From: Candidatus Thorarchaeota archaeon | Lineage (GTDB): Archaea; Asgardarchaeota; Thorarchaeia; Thorarchaeales; Thorarchaeaceae | Direction of reading: 5' to 3' | Assembly: GCA_004524565.1 (NCBI GenBank) | Contig: SDNZ01000007.1 | Location: 1-42,887, forward strand | Length of the DNA: 42,887 nt | Shown: positions 8,980 to 17,185 of the stretch, piece by piece | How the letters are laid out: every line of letters starts with the position of its first letter | Numbering within the stretch: position 1 is the first letter of the stretch | Translations under genes and position numbers: made by a program | Notes under the pieces: model-generated | What the model was told of the DNA's origin: nothing | Database searches by the model: none | Seen by the model: the letters and a program-made list of their open reading frames with translations, nothing else

Positions 8980-9714
8980 ATGAAAGAGGCAAAAAAAATC
9001 TTCAAGACTGCCCTCGAAGAGGGAAGAACATTTGTACTGGAAAACGAAGCTAAAGACATAATGAAAGCATATGGGATTCCTATTCCAGCTTATGACACAG
9101 CAGTGACTGCGGATGAGGCTGTGCAAAAGTCCAAAGCTATCGGTTATCCGGTCGTGTTAAAGATACTTTCCAAGGATGTTTTACACAAATCCGATGCTGG
9201 AGGTGTGAAAATCAATCTTAGGAATGATGATGAGGTCCGTAAAGCATTCACTGAAATTATGACCAATGCCAAGAACTACGGAAAAGAGAAAGGAATTGAA
9301 GTAGATCTCAGTCGAGGTGTCTTCATTTCTGATTTCGCAGATATGGGCACAGAGATTATTGTTGGTGTCACAAAAGACCCACAGTTTGGACATGCATTGA
9401 TGGCAGGTCTTGGTGGAATCTTCGTCGAAGTTCTCAAAGATGTATCATTCAGATTGATTCCATTCACCGAGAATGACGCAAGAGAGATGTTGAAGGAATT
9501 AAAGGCATACAAGATTCTAGAAGGTATCCGTGGAGAACCTGCAAGAGACATAGACTCCTTGATTGGTGTCATGTTATCTGTTTCTAAGATGATTGCAGAA
9601 AATCCTGAGATTACTGAACTAGATTGCAATCCAACCTTTGTGTATGAAAAAGGAAAGGGTACTCTAGTCGTTGATGCACGGATTCTAATTGGTGAATCAA
9701 AAGCTAGCCATTGA
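8980..9714 (+). CDS. acdB: ADP-forming acetate/acyl-CoA synthetase, beta subunit (ATP-grasp)
   Basis: The 244-residue ATP-grasp subunit binds ADP/ATP and carries the second phospho-histidine relay. Visible motifs are GYPVVLKILSKDVLHKSDAGG with His69 in the position of the conserved beta-subunit histidine, GVTKDPQFGHALMAGLGGIF and the terminal ELDCNPTFV with the metal-binding DCNP. The length matches the separate beta subunit of hyperthermophilic archaea. It forms an operon with acdA. Its 3' end overlaps the convergent gene at 9704 by 11 bases. Confidence 0.95.
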   Translation: MKEAKKIFKTALEEGRTFVLENEAKDIMKAYGIPIPAYDTAVTADEAVQKSKAIGYPVVLKILSKDVLHKSDAGGVKINLRNDDEVRKAFTEIMTNAKNYGKEKGIEVDLSRGVFISDFADMGTEIIVGVTKDPQFGHALMAGLGGIFVEVLKDVSFRLIPFTENDAREMLKELKAYKILEGIRGEPARDIDSLIGVMLSVSKMIAENPEITELDCNPTFVYEKGKGTLVVDARILIGESKASH

Positions 9715-10900
9715 TTATCTTGTGAAGAAGAATTAGACCTCGCTTTAGATCAGAATCCTCAATGGGAGATGTTGGGTATTCTTTTGTCTTACTAGCTAGT
9801 AGCAAAATCAATGCGATAAGACGTGGTACTAGACGAGCATATTGTAAGAGAAAGTCCTTATTACCAGTCGAATCAACGATTAATCCTTCAAGCCGCCGAA
9901 TCAAGAGTTGGATTCTTTCATCAACTCCATCTCCAGGTTGAAGATTTTTGAAAATTAGTATTGCAGCTGAATCATTTTGGAGAAAGTCAGAAGATACTCC
10001 AGCACTCTCAATTAGTTCCAATGAGCCTACAATAATAGAATCATAGTGTTCTTCTTCTAAACGTTCTATACCCTGTTTCACTGCTTGAAGTTGCCCCAAG
10101 AATCTAAGCGAATTTGTGAGGATTGAACGAGATGCACCTGATGTTGCTTTTGCCATATGAATCAGATGTTCACCATATTCTTTCTCAAGACTTGCTGCTA
10201 CTGATGCATTCAACTTCTTTTCGAATCCCGGAGCGAAATTCACGCTAGCAGCCTCGGGAAGTAACGGATGGCTACCTAACTGACGAACGACTGTCAGTGC
10301 TTTGAAATCAACAAGCTCAACATAGAACAAGAGAATACGAACAACATCATAGGCTGTTTCAAAATCAGCCTCTGTTGCAACATTTCTACCCTGTCCTTTG
10401 CATGCAAATGCACTAAGTAAAGCCCAAGACGAGAGCATACTATTACAGAATTGTTCGACCTCTTCAGATGATTCAATATCGTGTTCCTCAAGGAACCTAG
10501 AGAGTTTGTCAGTTGCCCCTGAAATTCTTTGGAGGGTTGTTCCACCAACATGAAGATCGGTAATGGATTTGATGAATCCGCGAGCTTCACGTGAAGGAGG
10601 TCGCAGGACAATTCCCGGTTCCTGCCGCGAAACTGTCCACCACTTTGAAGCAGAAGTAAGATAGTCAAGTAGGTCAACCGACATAGTGAGATGATCATGA
10701 TTGACATTTGTTTCAGAATCAAGCAATGCTATCAAGCGGGTCATAAGATGAAGAAATCTATTGAGATGAATGGATAGCTTTTCTCCAGCGAATACAAAAT
10801 CAGTAAACCTAGATACGACTGAGTTAATCTGTTCCGCTGTGCTGTCATCGAGTTGTGTATTCACAAGACCTCGATAGACATCAACTGGAGTTCTAGCCAA
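9704..10900 (-). CDS. Large all-helical protein of unknown function
   Basis: The 398-residue product is soluble, leucine-rich and predicted almost wholly helical. It has no signal peptide, membrane segment, cysteine cluster or nucleotide-binding motif. Residues about 95-200 (RPPSREARGF ... VATEADFETAYDVVRILLFYVE) resemble the helical lid region found after AAA+ domains such as MCM, but no ATPase domain is present, so this may be chance. It lies downstream of uppS on the same strand with a 74-base gap. I do not recognise the family. Confidence 0.75.
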   Translation of the reverse strand: MARTPVDVYRGLVNTQLDDSTAEQINSVVSRFTDFVFAGEKLSIHLNRFLHLMTRLIALLDSETNVNHDHLTMSVDLLDYLTSASKWWTVSRQEPGIVLRPPSREARGFIKSITDLHVGGTTLQRISGATDKLSRFLEEHDIESSEEVEQFCNSMLSSWALLSAFACKGQGRNVATEADFETAYDVVRILLFYVELVDFKALTVVRQLGSHPLLPEAASVNFAPGFEKKLNASVAASLEKEYGEHLIHMAKATSGASRSILTNSLRFLGQLQAVKQGIERLEEEHYDSIIVGSLELIESAGVSSDFLQNDSAAILIFKNLQPGDGVDERIQLLIRRLEGLIVDSTGNKDFLLQYARLVPRLIALILLLASKTKEYPTSPIEDSDLKRGLILLHKIING

Positions 10901-10974
10901 AACCTCGCAGTCTCCTGTTATGTCAAATCAACAAATTTGCCATATAAAACGCTGTGTCATAATTGATTCGGAAA

Positions 10975-11775
10975 TCACTTTCCGTATCGTCTTGAGCGCT
11001 CACCATAGGAGCGTAATGCGCGCCAGATGTCTATTCGCCTTACAGCAGGCCAATAAATCTGAGCAAAGTACAGTTCAGAATAAGCAGATTGCCAGAGAAG
11101 GAATCCTGATAATCGCTCTTCGCCCGATGTTCGAATGATGAGATCTGGGTCAGGTACACCATTTGTGTAGAGATGGCCTTCAATAACATCTTCAGTGATG
11201 TCTGCTGGGCTCATTGTACCAGCTTCGATTTTTTCACCTATTGCTTTTACAGCATCAACAAGTTCTGCTCGACCTGAGTAACCTATAGCAACATTGAGAA
11301 TGTGGTCTGTATATCCTCGAGTTTCTTCTTCTGCAGCCATTATTGCTACCTGAACATCTTCTGGTAGGAGATCTACTCGACCAATGGCTTGAATTCGTAC
11401 TTTGTGTTTGTGAACATCTGGATTATCAACAACTTCTGAAAATTTCTCCTTTGCAAGGGACATAATCTCTCTGACTTCGTCTGGATTTCTGTTGAAGTTC
11501 TCTACAGAAAATGCATAGAGAGTACATACCTTAACTCCAGCCTCCCAGAGTATACGGAGTACGTCCAAGACCTTTTCAGCACCTTTCTGGTGACCAAACC
11601 ACGGGACTTCCATACCTACTTTCTTAGCATAACGTCTGTTTCCATCTAGAATTATACCAACATGGCGAGGAGCTTTATCCTTGTCTAACTGATGATATAA
11701 GAAGTATTCGTACAATCGATAGACAGGACCTGTAATATTCAACGATAGCGCCCTCTGCTTTGAATAATCAAACAT
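10975..11775 (-). CDS. uppS: cis-Prenyltransferase (undecaprenyl/polyprenyl diphosphate synthase)
   Basis: The enzyme condenses isopentenyl diphosphate units onto an allylic diphosphate in cis; in archaea the product becomes dolichyl phosphate, the lipid carrier for N-glycosylation. The 266-residue protein has all family motifs: HVGIILDGNRRYAK with the Mg-binding Asp44, GHQKGAEKV, TLYAFSVENFNR, and the C-terminal RTSGEERLSGFLLWQSAYSE. It is the third gene of a minus-strand set, 38 bases after the roadblock gene and downstream of the MglA-like GTPase, so the three may be co-transcribed. Confidence 0.95.
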   Translation of the reverse strand: MFDYSKQRALSLNITGPVYRLYEYFLYHQLDKDKAPRHVGIILDGNRRYAKKVGMEVPWFGHQKGAEKVLDVLRILWEAGVKVCTLYAFSVENFNRNPDEVREIMSLAKEKFSEVVDNPDVHKHKVRIQAIGRVDLLPEDVQVAIMAAEEETRGYTDHILNVAIGYSGRAELVDAVKAIGEKIEAGTMSPADITEDVIEGHLYTNGVPDPDLIIRTSGEERLSGFLLWQSAYSELYFAQIYWPAVRRIDIWRALRSYGERSRRYGK

Positions 11776-11813
11776 GTACCCCTAATAGAGTTGGTGCTAG
11801 GAATATTTGTGTA

Positions 11814-12185
11814 CTATATCATTGCTGCAACCTTTTCTGCAGCACGCTTCATATCTAAGAATATTAAACCGAGCTTTGCATTTGCAGTTGTAGATACAGT
11901 AAGACAGGCATTCATTCCAGCTTGAACAACAAGCAACCAACCATTTACTCCTTTGACGTTTACCTGTTCAAGCTCACCTTTGCCCAGTTCCATTGCAGCC
12001 TTCTCTCCGAGCGTTAACATTGCTGCGGTCATAGCTGCTACCTTTGCTTCATCAACATCAGTGGGAAGGGCTGACACAATTGGGAGACCTTCAACACTTA
12101 CTATAGCACAGGCTTCAATCTCAGGAATACTTCCCTGAAGTTCATTCAGAACACCTTCGAGTGTATTTTCGCGGGATTCTCCCAT
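11814..12185 (-). CDS. Roadblock/LC7 domain protein (MglB-like partner of adjacent GTPase)
   Basis: The 123-residue protein is a single roadblock/LC7 domain: a starting helix (LEGVLNELQGSIPEIEAC), a strand pair with AIVSVEGLPIVSALP, a central helix (AAMTAAMLTLGEKAAMEL), the strands VNVKGVNGWLLVVQAG and the final helix. Such domains dimerise and in bacteria (MglB) act as GAP for MglA; in eukaryotes they occur in dynein light chains and Ragulator. Placement 27 bases behind an MglA-like GTPase gene strongly suggests that it regulates that GTPase. A GGTGAAA-type ribosome binding site lies before the ATG. Confidence 0.92.
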   Translation of the reverse strand: MGESRENTLEGVLNELQGSIPEIEACAIVSVEGLPIVSALPTDVDEAKVAAMTAAMLTLGEKAAMELGKGELEQVNVKGVNGWLLVVQAGMNACLTVSTTANAKLGLIFLDMKRAAEKVAAMI

Positions 12186-12212
12186 TTTGTTTCACCTTTT
12201 AACTATTGTTAA

Positions 12213-12785
12213 CTATTTATACATACGCTTCAGAATTACTTCTCGTGCTATAGCTTGGAACGCCCTCTTAACTCCTACGCCTTGGACTGCAATGGTCTCA
12301 TAGATTGGAACATTGCCTCCTAGACCAAGGAGATCAAGCATTTCTTCACGTGACATTCTGTTGGGTAAATCTCTCTTGTTTAGCATGACCACTATTGGGA
12401 TTTCACGCCCAAGACCATCACCTAAGAATAGTTTCAATTCTTCAAAACTCTCTGTATTCTCATCTCGCTGATCTGGTGACGAGTCTGCTACAAAGAGGAT
12501 TCCATCAGTACCCTGTAGGACTACTTTTCGCTGGTGTCTGTGCCTCTTCTGTCCTGCTACTGTAAAGACGTCAAAGAGGACTCTGCCGCCAGCTGACATG
12601 GGTACGTAGTCAAAAAACAGCGTTCGGTTGGTTTCATCCTCGATTGCTGTGAATTCTCCCTTCTGTAGACCTTCTACTTTTCCATAGAGCCATCTAAGAG
12701 CTGTAGTCTTACCGCCTAGACTGGGACCATAAAAGACCAATTTCAAATGAATTCTGCCCTTGTCGTCTTTGCGAATTGTTAACAC
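12213..12785 (-). CDS. MglA-like small GTPase
   Basis: A 190-residue Ras-superfamily GTPase of the MglA type. The P-loop is GPSLGGKT (20-27), which is the MglA form of the Walker A motif. The usual DxxG of G3 is replaced by TVAGQ (75-79), as in MglA where it is TVPGQ, and G4 is NKRD (136-139). It lacks a C-terminal prenylation signal or membrane segment. In bacteria MglA sets cell polarity; the role in archaea is unknown. The GTG at 12785 gives the open frame shown, but the GAGGTG containing it also looks like a ribosome binding site, so the true start could be a few codons later at a non-standard codon. It leads the GTPase-roadblock-uppS set. Confidence 0.92.
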   Translation of the reverse strand: MLTIRKDDKGRIHLKLVFYGPSLGGKTTALRWLYGKVEGLQKGEFTAIEDETNRTLFFDYVPMSAGGRVLFDVFTVAGQKRHRHQRKVVLQGTDGILFVADSSPDQRDENTESFEELKLFLGDGLGREIPIVVMLNKRDLPNRMSREEMLDLLGLGGNVPIYETIAVQGVGVKRAFQAIAREVILKRMYK

Positions 12786-13013
12786 CTCATTCTATCGAAA
12801 CTTGGGTCCATTGTCGGGAGATTGATTGAGTTAGAAATCATGTCTCATAAAAGCCTTTGTGGGACAAGAATCTTCCATCTCATCAGTCTGGACCTGTTAT
12901 TTGAACCTTTATCTAATATTAACTATATTTGGATACATATCAGAATCAATCTATTTCTTAGAAACAATAACTTAATTTATTTCAATATAGGAGAGCACGA
13001 ACGAGGGATTGTA

Positions 13014-13724
13014 ATGAATCGAGAAATTCAGATTGTGGTGGTTTGTATAATTTCTTTCTTAATGGTAAGTGGTGTAATAGTAGGAATTCTAACATTATCA
13101 TCTGAGAATCCATTTACATCGACTGATCCAAATCATTCTCTCTCATGGTCTGTAAGTGTTAATGATACATTAACATACGACATGCTTTATCTCACGGCTG
13201 ATATTTATGGTGATTCCATTGAAGAAGAATGGGAATCTCCCAATAATATATCACAACAGATAACTGCGAAAATTATCAATCTTCCACAAATTCCCGCTCA
13301 TCTTGATGCACGTTCTTTTGTTGATGATATCTATTTATCTCCAAAGGTCAGTGTGATTTTTTCTAATGCAAGTGAGTTTACTTCCTATCAACGAAGCGAA
13401 ATTGCATCTTGTATCTCTAAATCAATATTCCCAATAGGTGATTGGGAATTCCTTGATGAAATATTTGGCAATCCTCTAGAATTTACAACTCCAGGAGGAC
13501 AATATCCCAATCGATATATCTATGGAGGTACAATCGCAAATTCAACATTCTTTGAATTCGATGACACCTGGCGACAACAGTCATCGGGACATGGATCATA
13601 TAGGCACTCTCAATGGAATGTCTTGGAAATAGAGAGAGGAATATCCCATTCAATCAAATACTTCTGGATTTTCTCCCATGTTGCTGGGTATCAGCATGGA
13701 TATGCTTTTACACTGCTACCCTAA
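13014..13724 (+). CDS. Membrane-anchored extracellular protein of unknown function
   Basis: The 236-residue product has one N-terminal hydrophobic helix (about 6-26) that serves as signal or anchor, then a domain with several N-x-S/T sites, tryptophans and aromatic residues, as expected for an extracellular archaeal protein. The open frame runs upstream to 12822, but the ATG at 13014 has a GAGGG sequence about 5 bases before it and puts the signal helix at the very N-terminus, so I chose it. No enzyme motif is visible. Its coding sequence is more AT-rich than its neighbours. Confidence 0.7.
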   Translation: MNREIQIVVVCIISFLMVSGVIVGILTLSSENPFTSTDPNHSLSWSVSVNDTLTYDMLYLTADIYGDSIEEEWESPNNISQQITAKIINLPQIPAHLDARSFVDDIYLSPKVSVIFSNASEFTSYQRSEIASCISKSIFPIGDWEFLDEIFGNPLEFTTPGGQYPNRYIYGGTIANSTFFEFDDTWRQQSSGHGSYRHSQWNVLEIERGISHSIKYFWIFSHVAGYQHGYAFTLLP

Positions 13725-13819
13725 TTAGTTATCAAGAGTTCAATTGTAGTATTAGCTATATTTACATCATCATGAGCAGGTTGAACAATGCAGACGTTAT
13801 AATCATAGGCACTTCTAGA

Positions 13820-14284
13820 TTATACACGTTCGAGCTCAGCTAGGGCGGACTTGAGGTCCTCTTCATCAAGCTCACTATCCTTGGGGGACAGTGGCTCAAC
13901 TGCTAAGAATTTGTCAAGCTCATCGGCTAACTGTACACCTTGCTTCTTCATCACAAGCCGGATCAGACCAATATTCACTTCTGCCTCTGATACTACACAG
14001 AGTACACCTTTCCCACAGGCCGAGGCGAAGATCTTGCCCTCTGAAAACTCAGAAGTGACTATCTCAAGCTCCCCAATCTGCAGGTTCTTGCCCTGCTCCT
14101 CACTTGCACAGAAGACCGCGCTAGCGATAGCACCGATTGAATCCACGTCGACAGGATAATAGCTGAGTTTACTTACATTTGCTATAGTCAATCCTGTTTT
14201 ATCAACGAGAATCACCTTTTTTATGCCCTTATCCTGTCTGATGATTTCAGTCAGTATCTTATCGAAGGCTTTTGGATCACTCAT
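13820..14284 (-). CDS. Roadblock/LC7 domain protein with acidic C-terminal tail
   Basis: The 154-residue protein has one roadblock/LC7 domain (about 5-115): FDKILTEIIRQDKGIKKVIL, VDKTGLTIANVSKLSY, the helix IGAIASAVFCASEEQGKNL, strands ELEIVTSEFSEGKIFASAC and GVLCVVSEAEVNIGLIRLVM. An extra C-terminal helix follows, rich in Glu and Asp (DSELDEEDLKSALAELERV). The acidic tail is unlike the other roadblock proteins here and may be a partner-binding element. GGAGTG lies 10 bases before the ATG. It is 15 bases behind another roadblock gene, so the two are probably co-expressed and may form heterodimers. Confidence 0.92.
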   Translation of the reverse strand: MSDPKAFDKILTEIIRQDKGIKKVILVDKTGLTIANVSKLSYYPVDVDSIGAIASAVFCASEEQGKNLQIGELEIVTSEFSEGKIFASACGKGVLCVVSEAEVNIGLIRLVMKKQGVQLADELDKFLAVEPLSPKDSELDEEDLKSALAELERV

Positions 14285-14299
14285 TCAAGTACACTCCAT

Positions 14300-14638
14300 T
14301 CATTCATTGTTTTTGAGGACGACCAATATAACGCCCTCGCTCACATCCGGTGCGATGTTAATCTGACCCTTTGTTGTGTCCAGGGTCAGGAAAGACAGTG
14401 ACCCCTCACGAAGTTCCCTTACTGCATCAAGGGCTTTGCCTACGAGAGAGGTAATGATTGCAGCGACATTCTCGGTTGTGTCAGGGTCTAGATCACTACT
14501 GAGTGGAAGACCTTCCATGTTGGTTACAACAACTCCACGTACACCTTCTTGCGATTTAAGTCGCGATAAGATTTTTTGGAGTTTTTCTTGTGTAATCAAC
14601 GTACGGAATCCCCGCTGCTTTCTACTGTGCACTAACAA
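14300..14638 (-). CDS. Roadblock/LC7 domain protein
   Basis: A short single-domain roadblock/LC7 protein of at most 112 residues: helix LQKILSRLKSQEGVRG, strands VVVTNMEGLPLSSDL, helix ENVAAIITSLVGKALDAVREL, strands LSFLTLDTTKGQINIAPD and EGVILVVLKNN. It ends directly after the last strand, so it lacks the final helix of the longer paralogue behind it. The first possible start is a TTG at 14638; a TTG at 14599 preceded by GGGGAT would give a more typical N-terminus (99 residues). Paired with the gene at 13820-14284. Confidence 0.88.
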   Translation of the reverse strand: MLVHSRKQRGFRTLITQEKLQKILSRLKSQEGVRGVVVTNMEGLPLSSDLDPDTTENVAAIITSLVGKALDAVRELREGSLSFLTLDTTKGQINIAPDVSEGVILVVLKNNE

Positions 14639-14748
14639 CTTTTACCCCCGCAGTTGACTATTTTAGACTTGTGGAGATATGTTGCTAGCTTCTGTCCAAA
14701 ATGCGCATTTTGAACATATCTTATGTTGTGTTACATAGAAATAAGGTT

Positions 14749-14772
14749 AGCCGTGCTGAATATAGCACGGCT
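14749..14772 (-). terminator. Hairpin behind the vWA gene
   Basis: A perfect 9-bp inverted repeat, AGCCGTGCT (14749-14757) and AGCACGGCT (14764-14772), with a 6-base loop. On the minus strand it lies 29 bases after the vWA stop codon and is followed by a T-rich run. It probably marks the 3' end of the vWA transcript and separates it from the roadblock pair downstream. Confidence 0.6.
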
Positions 14773-14800
14773 CATTACATTTCAAAGGTGAATCCGAAGA

Positions 14801-16429
14801 TTATTCTTCATCGTCTTCCTTTCGAAAGAGGCTCTTGGAGCTCCTCTTCATCTGAGCGAGATTTTCAGTGAATGCTTCATCTGCTGCACCTGATGGTGCT
14901 GATGAAGGAGCCATCTCCATCATCTCTTCCTGACGTTCAATCTCTTTCTCCTCGTTATCTAGAGCTTGGTCAGCCTTCTCAAGCATTGCTTGAACAGCTT
15001 TTGGAGCTGCACCTGCCTTACTTTTCATAGCAGATCTGAAGGATGCAATTCTCTTGCGGCCTTTTTCTCGGTCTCCACCAAAGGACTCTTCACCAGCCTT
15101 CTGTGTCACAAAAGTTGCACCAACGGTCGGATCCAGAGTTTCCATAATCTCGTCTTCGCTCTTTGAAACCTTTAGTTTGGTTGTGAGTGAACGAACACGG
15201 CGCGCACCTGCCTCGTCAGTATATGAAACTTGTACCTGAATTGGTACCTCAGACTCCTTGATCTCTCTGTTAGGAGCTACCTCAAAGTAGAGCTCGTGGT
15301 CTTCCCCGACAACACCGATTTTACTGGCACCTTTCTTCTTGAGTGTGTCAACTACTGCTCGGGACACTCCAGAAGCGTCCTTTATAGTAACTCCAGGCGG
15401 TGTAATAAGACGAACGTCTACATCTCGACCTAGCATAGTTGCACCTGCTAGTTCTGATAGACTTCTATCAAGCTCATTTGGTGTGACAAAGTACATTTGA
15501 CCACCAGTTGCCTCAGGTAGTAAACCGAGTGTTTTCAACTCCATTCCGGCTCCAGAAGAAATGCCAACAACGTCGACTGCGGCACCAGCTTCTAGGAACA
15601 TCTTTCCCAGGTCTTCATAGTACTGGTTTGCGGGAGTAACTTGGTACCCCTCAAGAGCGCCAATTCCCTCATTTGCAAGTCCATCAGTAAGAAGCACTAT
15701 TCTCCCAACATTGCGATGTTTTGCGATGACATAAGCCATTGCTGCTGCAGGACCTAATGCAGTACCACCTTGGTCACGCAGCGCTTTAACATGACCCTTT
15801 AGTTTGTCAGTATTTTTACCAACATTGACTAACTTGATCTTGTCAAGGAGTTTCTTTGTGGACTCCATTATTTTATCAAGACTGGCAAAGGAATCCTGAG
15901 GTAGGTGAACTGCTTCACCAGTTTCCAGATCCCTTGATAATACACTGCTCTCAAACTCGATAAGACCAAACATCGTATCAGGAGCATTTGCAGCAAGACT
16001 ATCAATAGAGGTATTCAAACTTCTCTTAACTGCTGCAAGATTTGCACCACTCATAGATCCAGATACATCAATCAATGCTAGGAATGACTTTCCACCGGTC
16101 GAAATAACTCCAGTACCAGTTTCAGTCGTATCTTTTGGTGGTTCTAGAACAAAATCAGTATCATCACCAGCGACGACAATCGCACCTTCAATAACATTCA
16201 GGGTACCACAGAAAGGACAAACAAAGTGTTTACCTACCTTCGAATCTTCTTGAATTTGATCTAAACTAAGAAGGAAACCATTACACTTGTGGCATGCTAT
16301 TGGCTTCCCAACAATTTTTGTAGTCTCATGTGCAAGATGGCCAAACTCTACACGTAAGACATATGGAATGTCGCTCATGACGTCTTTCGACGCGGGAAAG
16401 GCCTCAGAGCTAGTTCTCAACATAGGCAT
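14801..16429 (-). CDS. Zinc-ribbon and vWA domain protein, Sec23/24-like domain order
   Basis: The 542-residue protein has, in order: a zinc ribbon (Cys46, Cys49, Cys71, Cys74: CHKC and CPFC), a vWA domain (about 115-330) with an intact metal site (DVSGSMSG at 121-128, GGTALG near 222-227, LLTDG at 246-250), a beta-rich segment (about 335-425) and a helical charged C-terminus with a Ser/Pro/Ala linker and an acidic end. No signal peptide or membrane helix is present, so it is cytoplasmic. Ribbon, vWA trunk, beta-sandwich, helix is also the order in eukaryotic Sec23/24, but bacterial vWA proteins of the YfbK kind share the last three parts. GGAGGAG precedes the ATG. It is flanked by three roadblock genes. 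Confidence 0.88.
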   Translation of the reverse strand: MPMLRTSSEAFPASKDVMSDIPYVLRVEFGHLAHETTKIVGKPIACHKCNGFLLSLDQIQEDSKVGKHFVCPFCGTLNVIEGAIVVAGDDTDFVLEPPKDTTETGTGVISTGGKSFLALIDVSGSMSGANLAAVKRSLNTSIDSLAANAPDTMFGLIEFESSVLSRDLETGEAVHLPQDSFASLDKIMESTKKLLDKIKLVNVGKNTDKLKGHVKALRDQGGTALGPAAAMAYVIAKHRNVGRIVLLTDGLANEGIGALEGYQVTPANQYYEDLGKMFLEAGAAVDVVGISSGAGMELKTLGLLPEATGGQMYFVTPNELDRSLSELAGATMLGRDVDVRLITPPGVTIKDASGVSRAVVDTLKKKGASKIGVVGEDHELYFEVAPNREIKESEVPIQVQVSYTDEAGARRVRSLTTKLKVSKSEDEIMETLDPTVGATFVTQKAGEESFGGDREKGRKRIASFRSAMKSKAGAAPKAVQAMLEKADQALDNEEKEIERQEEMMEMAPSSAPSGAADEAFTENLAQMKRSSKSLFRKEDDEE

Positions 16430-16553
16430 CTAATAATTCTCCTCCAAAAATTCTTCAGCCCACCTTTTCGTGAAGGAATTTAAGTCCATCGCCAATTTGT
16501 TAAGCCGCTCATAGTTCGGAAAAATGAGTTGGAAGCAAAAGGCGCGGACTAGC

Positions 16554-16567
16554 AAATAAGTTTAAAG
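16554..16567 (+). promoter_or_regulatory. TATA-type promoter of the roadblock gene at 16625
   Basis: The sequence AATAAG-TTTAAAG fits an archaeal BRE plus TATA box, with TTTAAA at 16561-16566. A start of transcription would be expected about 25 bases on, near 16588, leaving a short leader with the GGAGGAG ribosome binding site. Confidence 0.55.
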
Positions 16568-16624
16568 AGTCCGAGCTTACAACGATAGTAGACTGTGTAG
16601 ACCTCTTTGGAGGAGAACTCACCG

Positions 16625-16993
16625 ATGGTAGACAAGACTAAGATTGAAGAGATAGTTACAGAAACCATGGCTAATAATGCAGACCTACAAGGTATAATCG
16701 TCTGCGATGCAAAGGGACAGGTCCTATTTGGACATACTATTACAGGAGGCATCAAACACGAGGATGTTGCCACTCTTGCTGTTAAAATCGCAGCTAACTC
16801 ATCTCAACTGACAGCTGGTCTTGATAAGGGAGGTCTCAAAGAGGTGAACATTGCCTCAGATCATGGTTATGTGATAATCCTTGGTGATGTGAAGATAGTA
16901 ATGGCTGCAGTTGCCGGAGAGGGAGCTCGTGAGAGTCAAGGACTCTTATTGATGGCACTCCGTAGAGCCTTACTTGCAATATTGAGAAAATAA
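16625..16993 (+). CDS. Roadblock/LC7 domain protein
   Basis: The 122-residue single-domain protein shows the roadblock/LC7 order: helix KIEEIVTETMANNADLQG, strands IIVCDAKGQVLFGHTI, helix EDVATLAVKIAANSSQLTAGL, strands EVNIASDHGYVIILGDVKIVMAAV, final helix. A GEGARESQGLLL segment replaces the usual turn before the last helix. The open frame begins at a TTG at 16607, but the ATG at 16625 follows a GGAGGAG ribosome binding site and fits the family, so I use it. It is divergent from the vWA gene, and both have the same GGAGGAG element. Confidence 0.92.
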   Translation: MVDKTKIEEIVTETMANNADLQGIIVCDAKGQVLFGHTITGGIKHEDVATLAVKIAANSSQLTAGLDKGGLKEVNIASDHGYVIILGDVKIVMAAVAGEGARESQGLLLMALRRALLAILRK

Positions 16994-17185
16994 TATAGTA
17001 AAACAGCACCAGAGTTACATTTTTGTGCCCTTCGGCATTGGAACTCAAAGATGAATAGAGGTATATCCTAATATAGCTCAGGTATTACACTCGTCATACT
17101 AACGATATTTAGGCCTCTGTAACATCTGAATAATACAAATACAGACACGCCAAATTTAGTGAAATTGCCGGGAAGGGAATGGGAC

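Noticed and set aside
12822-13013. 64-codon N-terminal extension of the protein at 13014
   Set aside because: It would bury the signal helix inside the protein; the ATG at 13014 has a GAGGG ribosome binding site.
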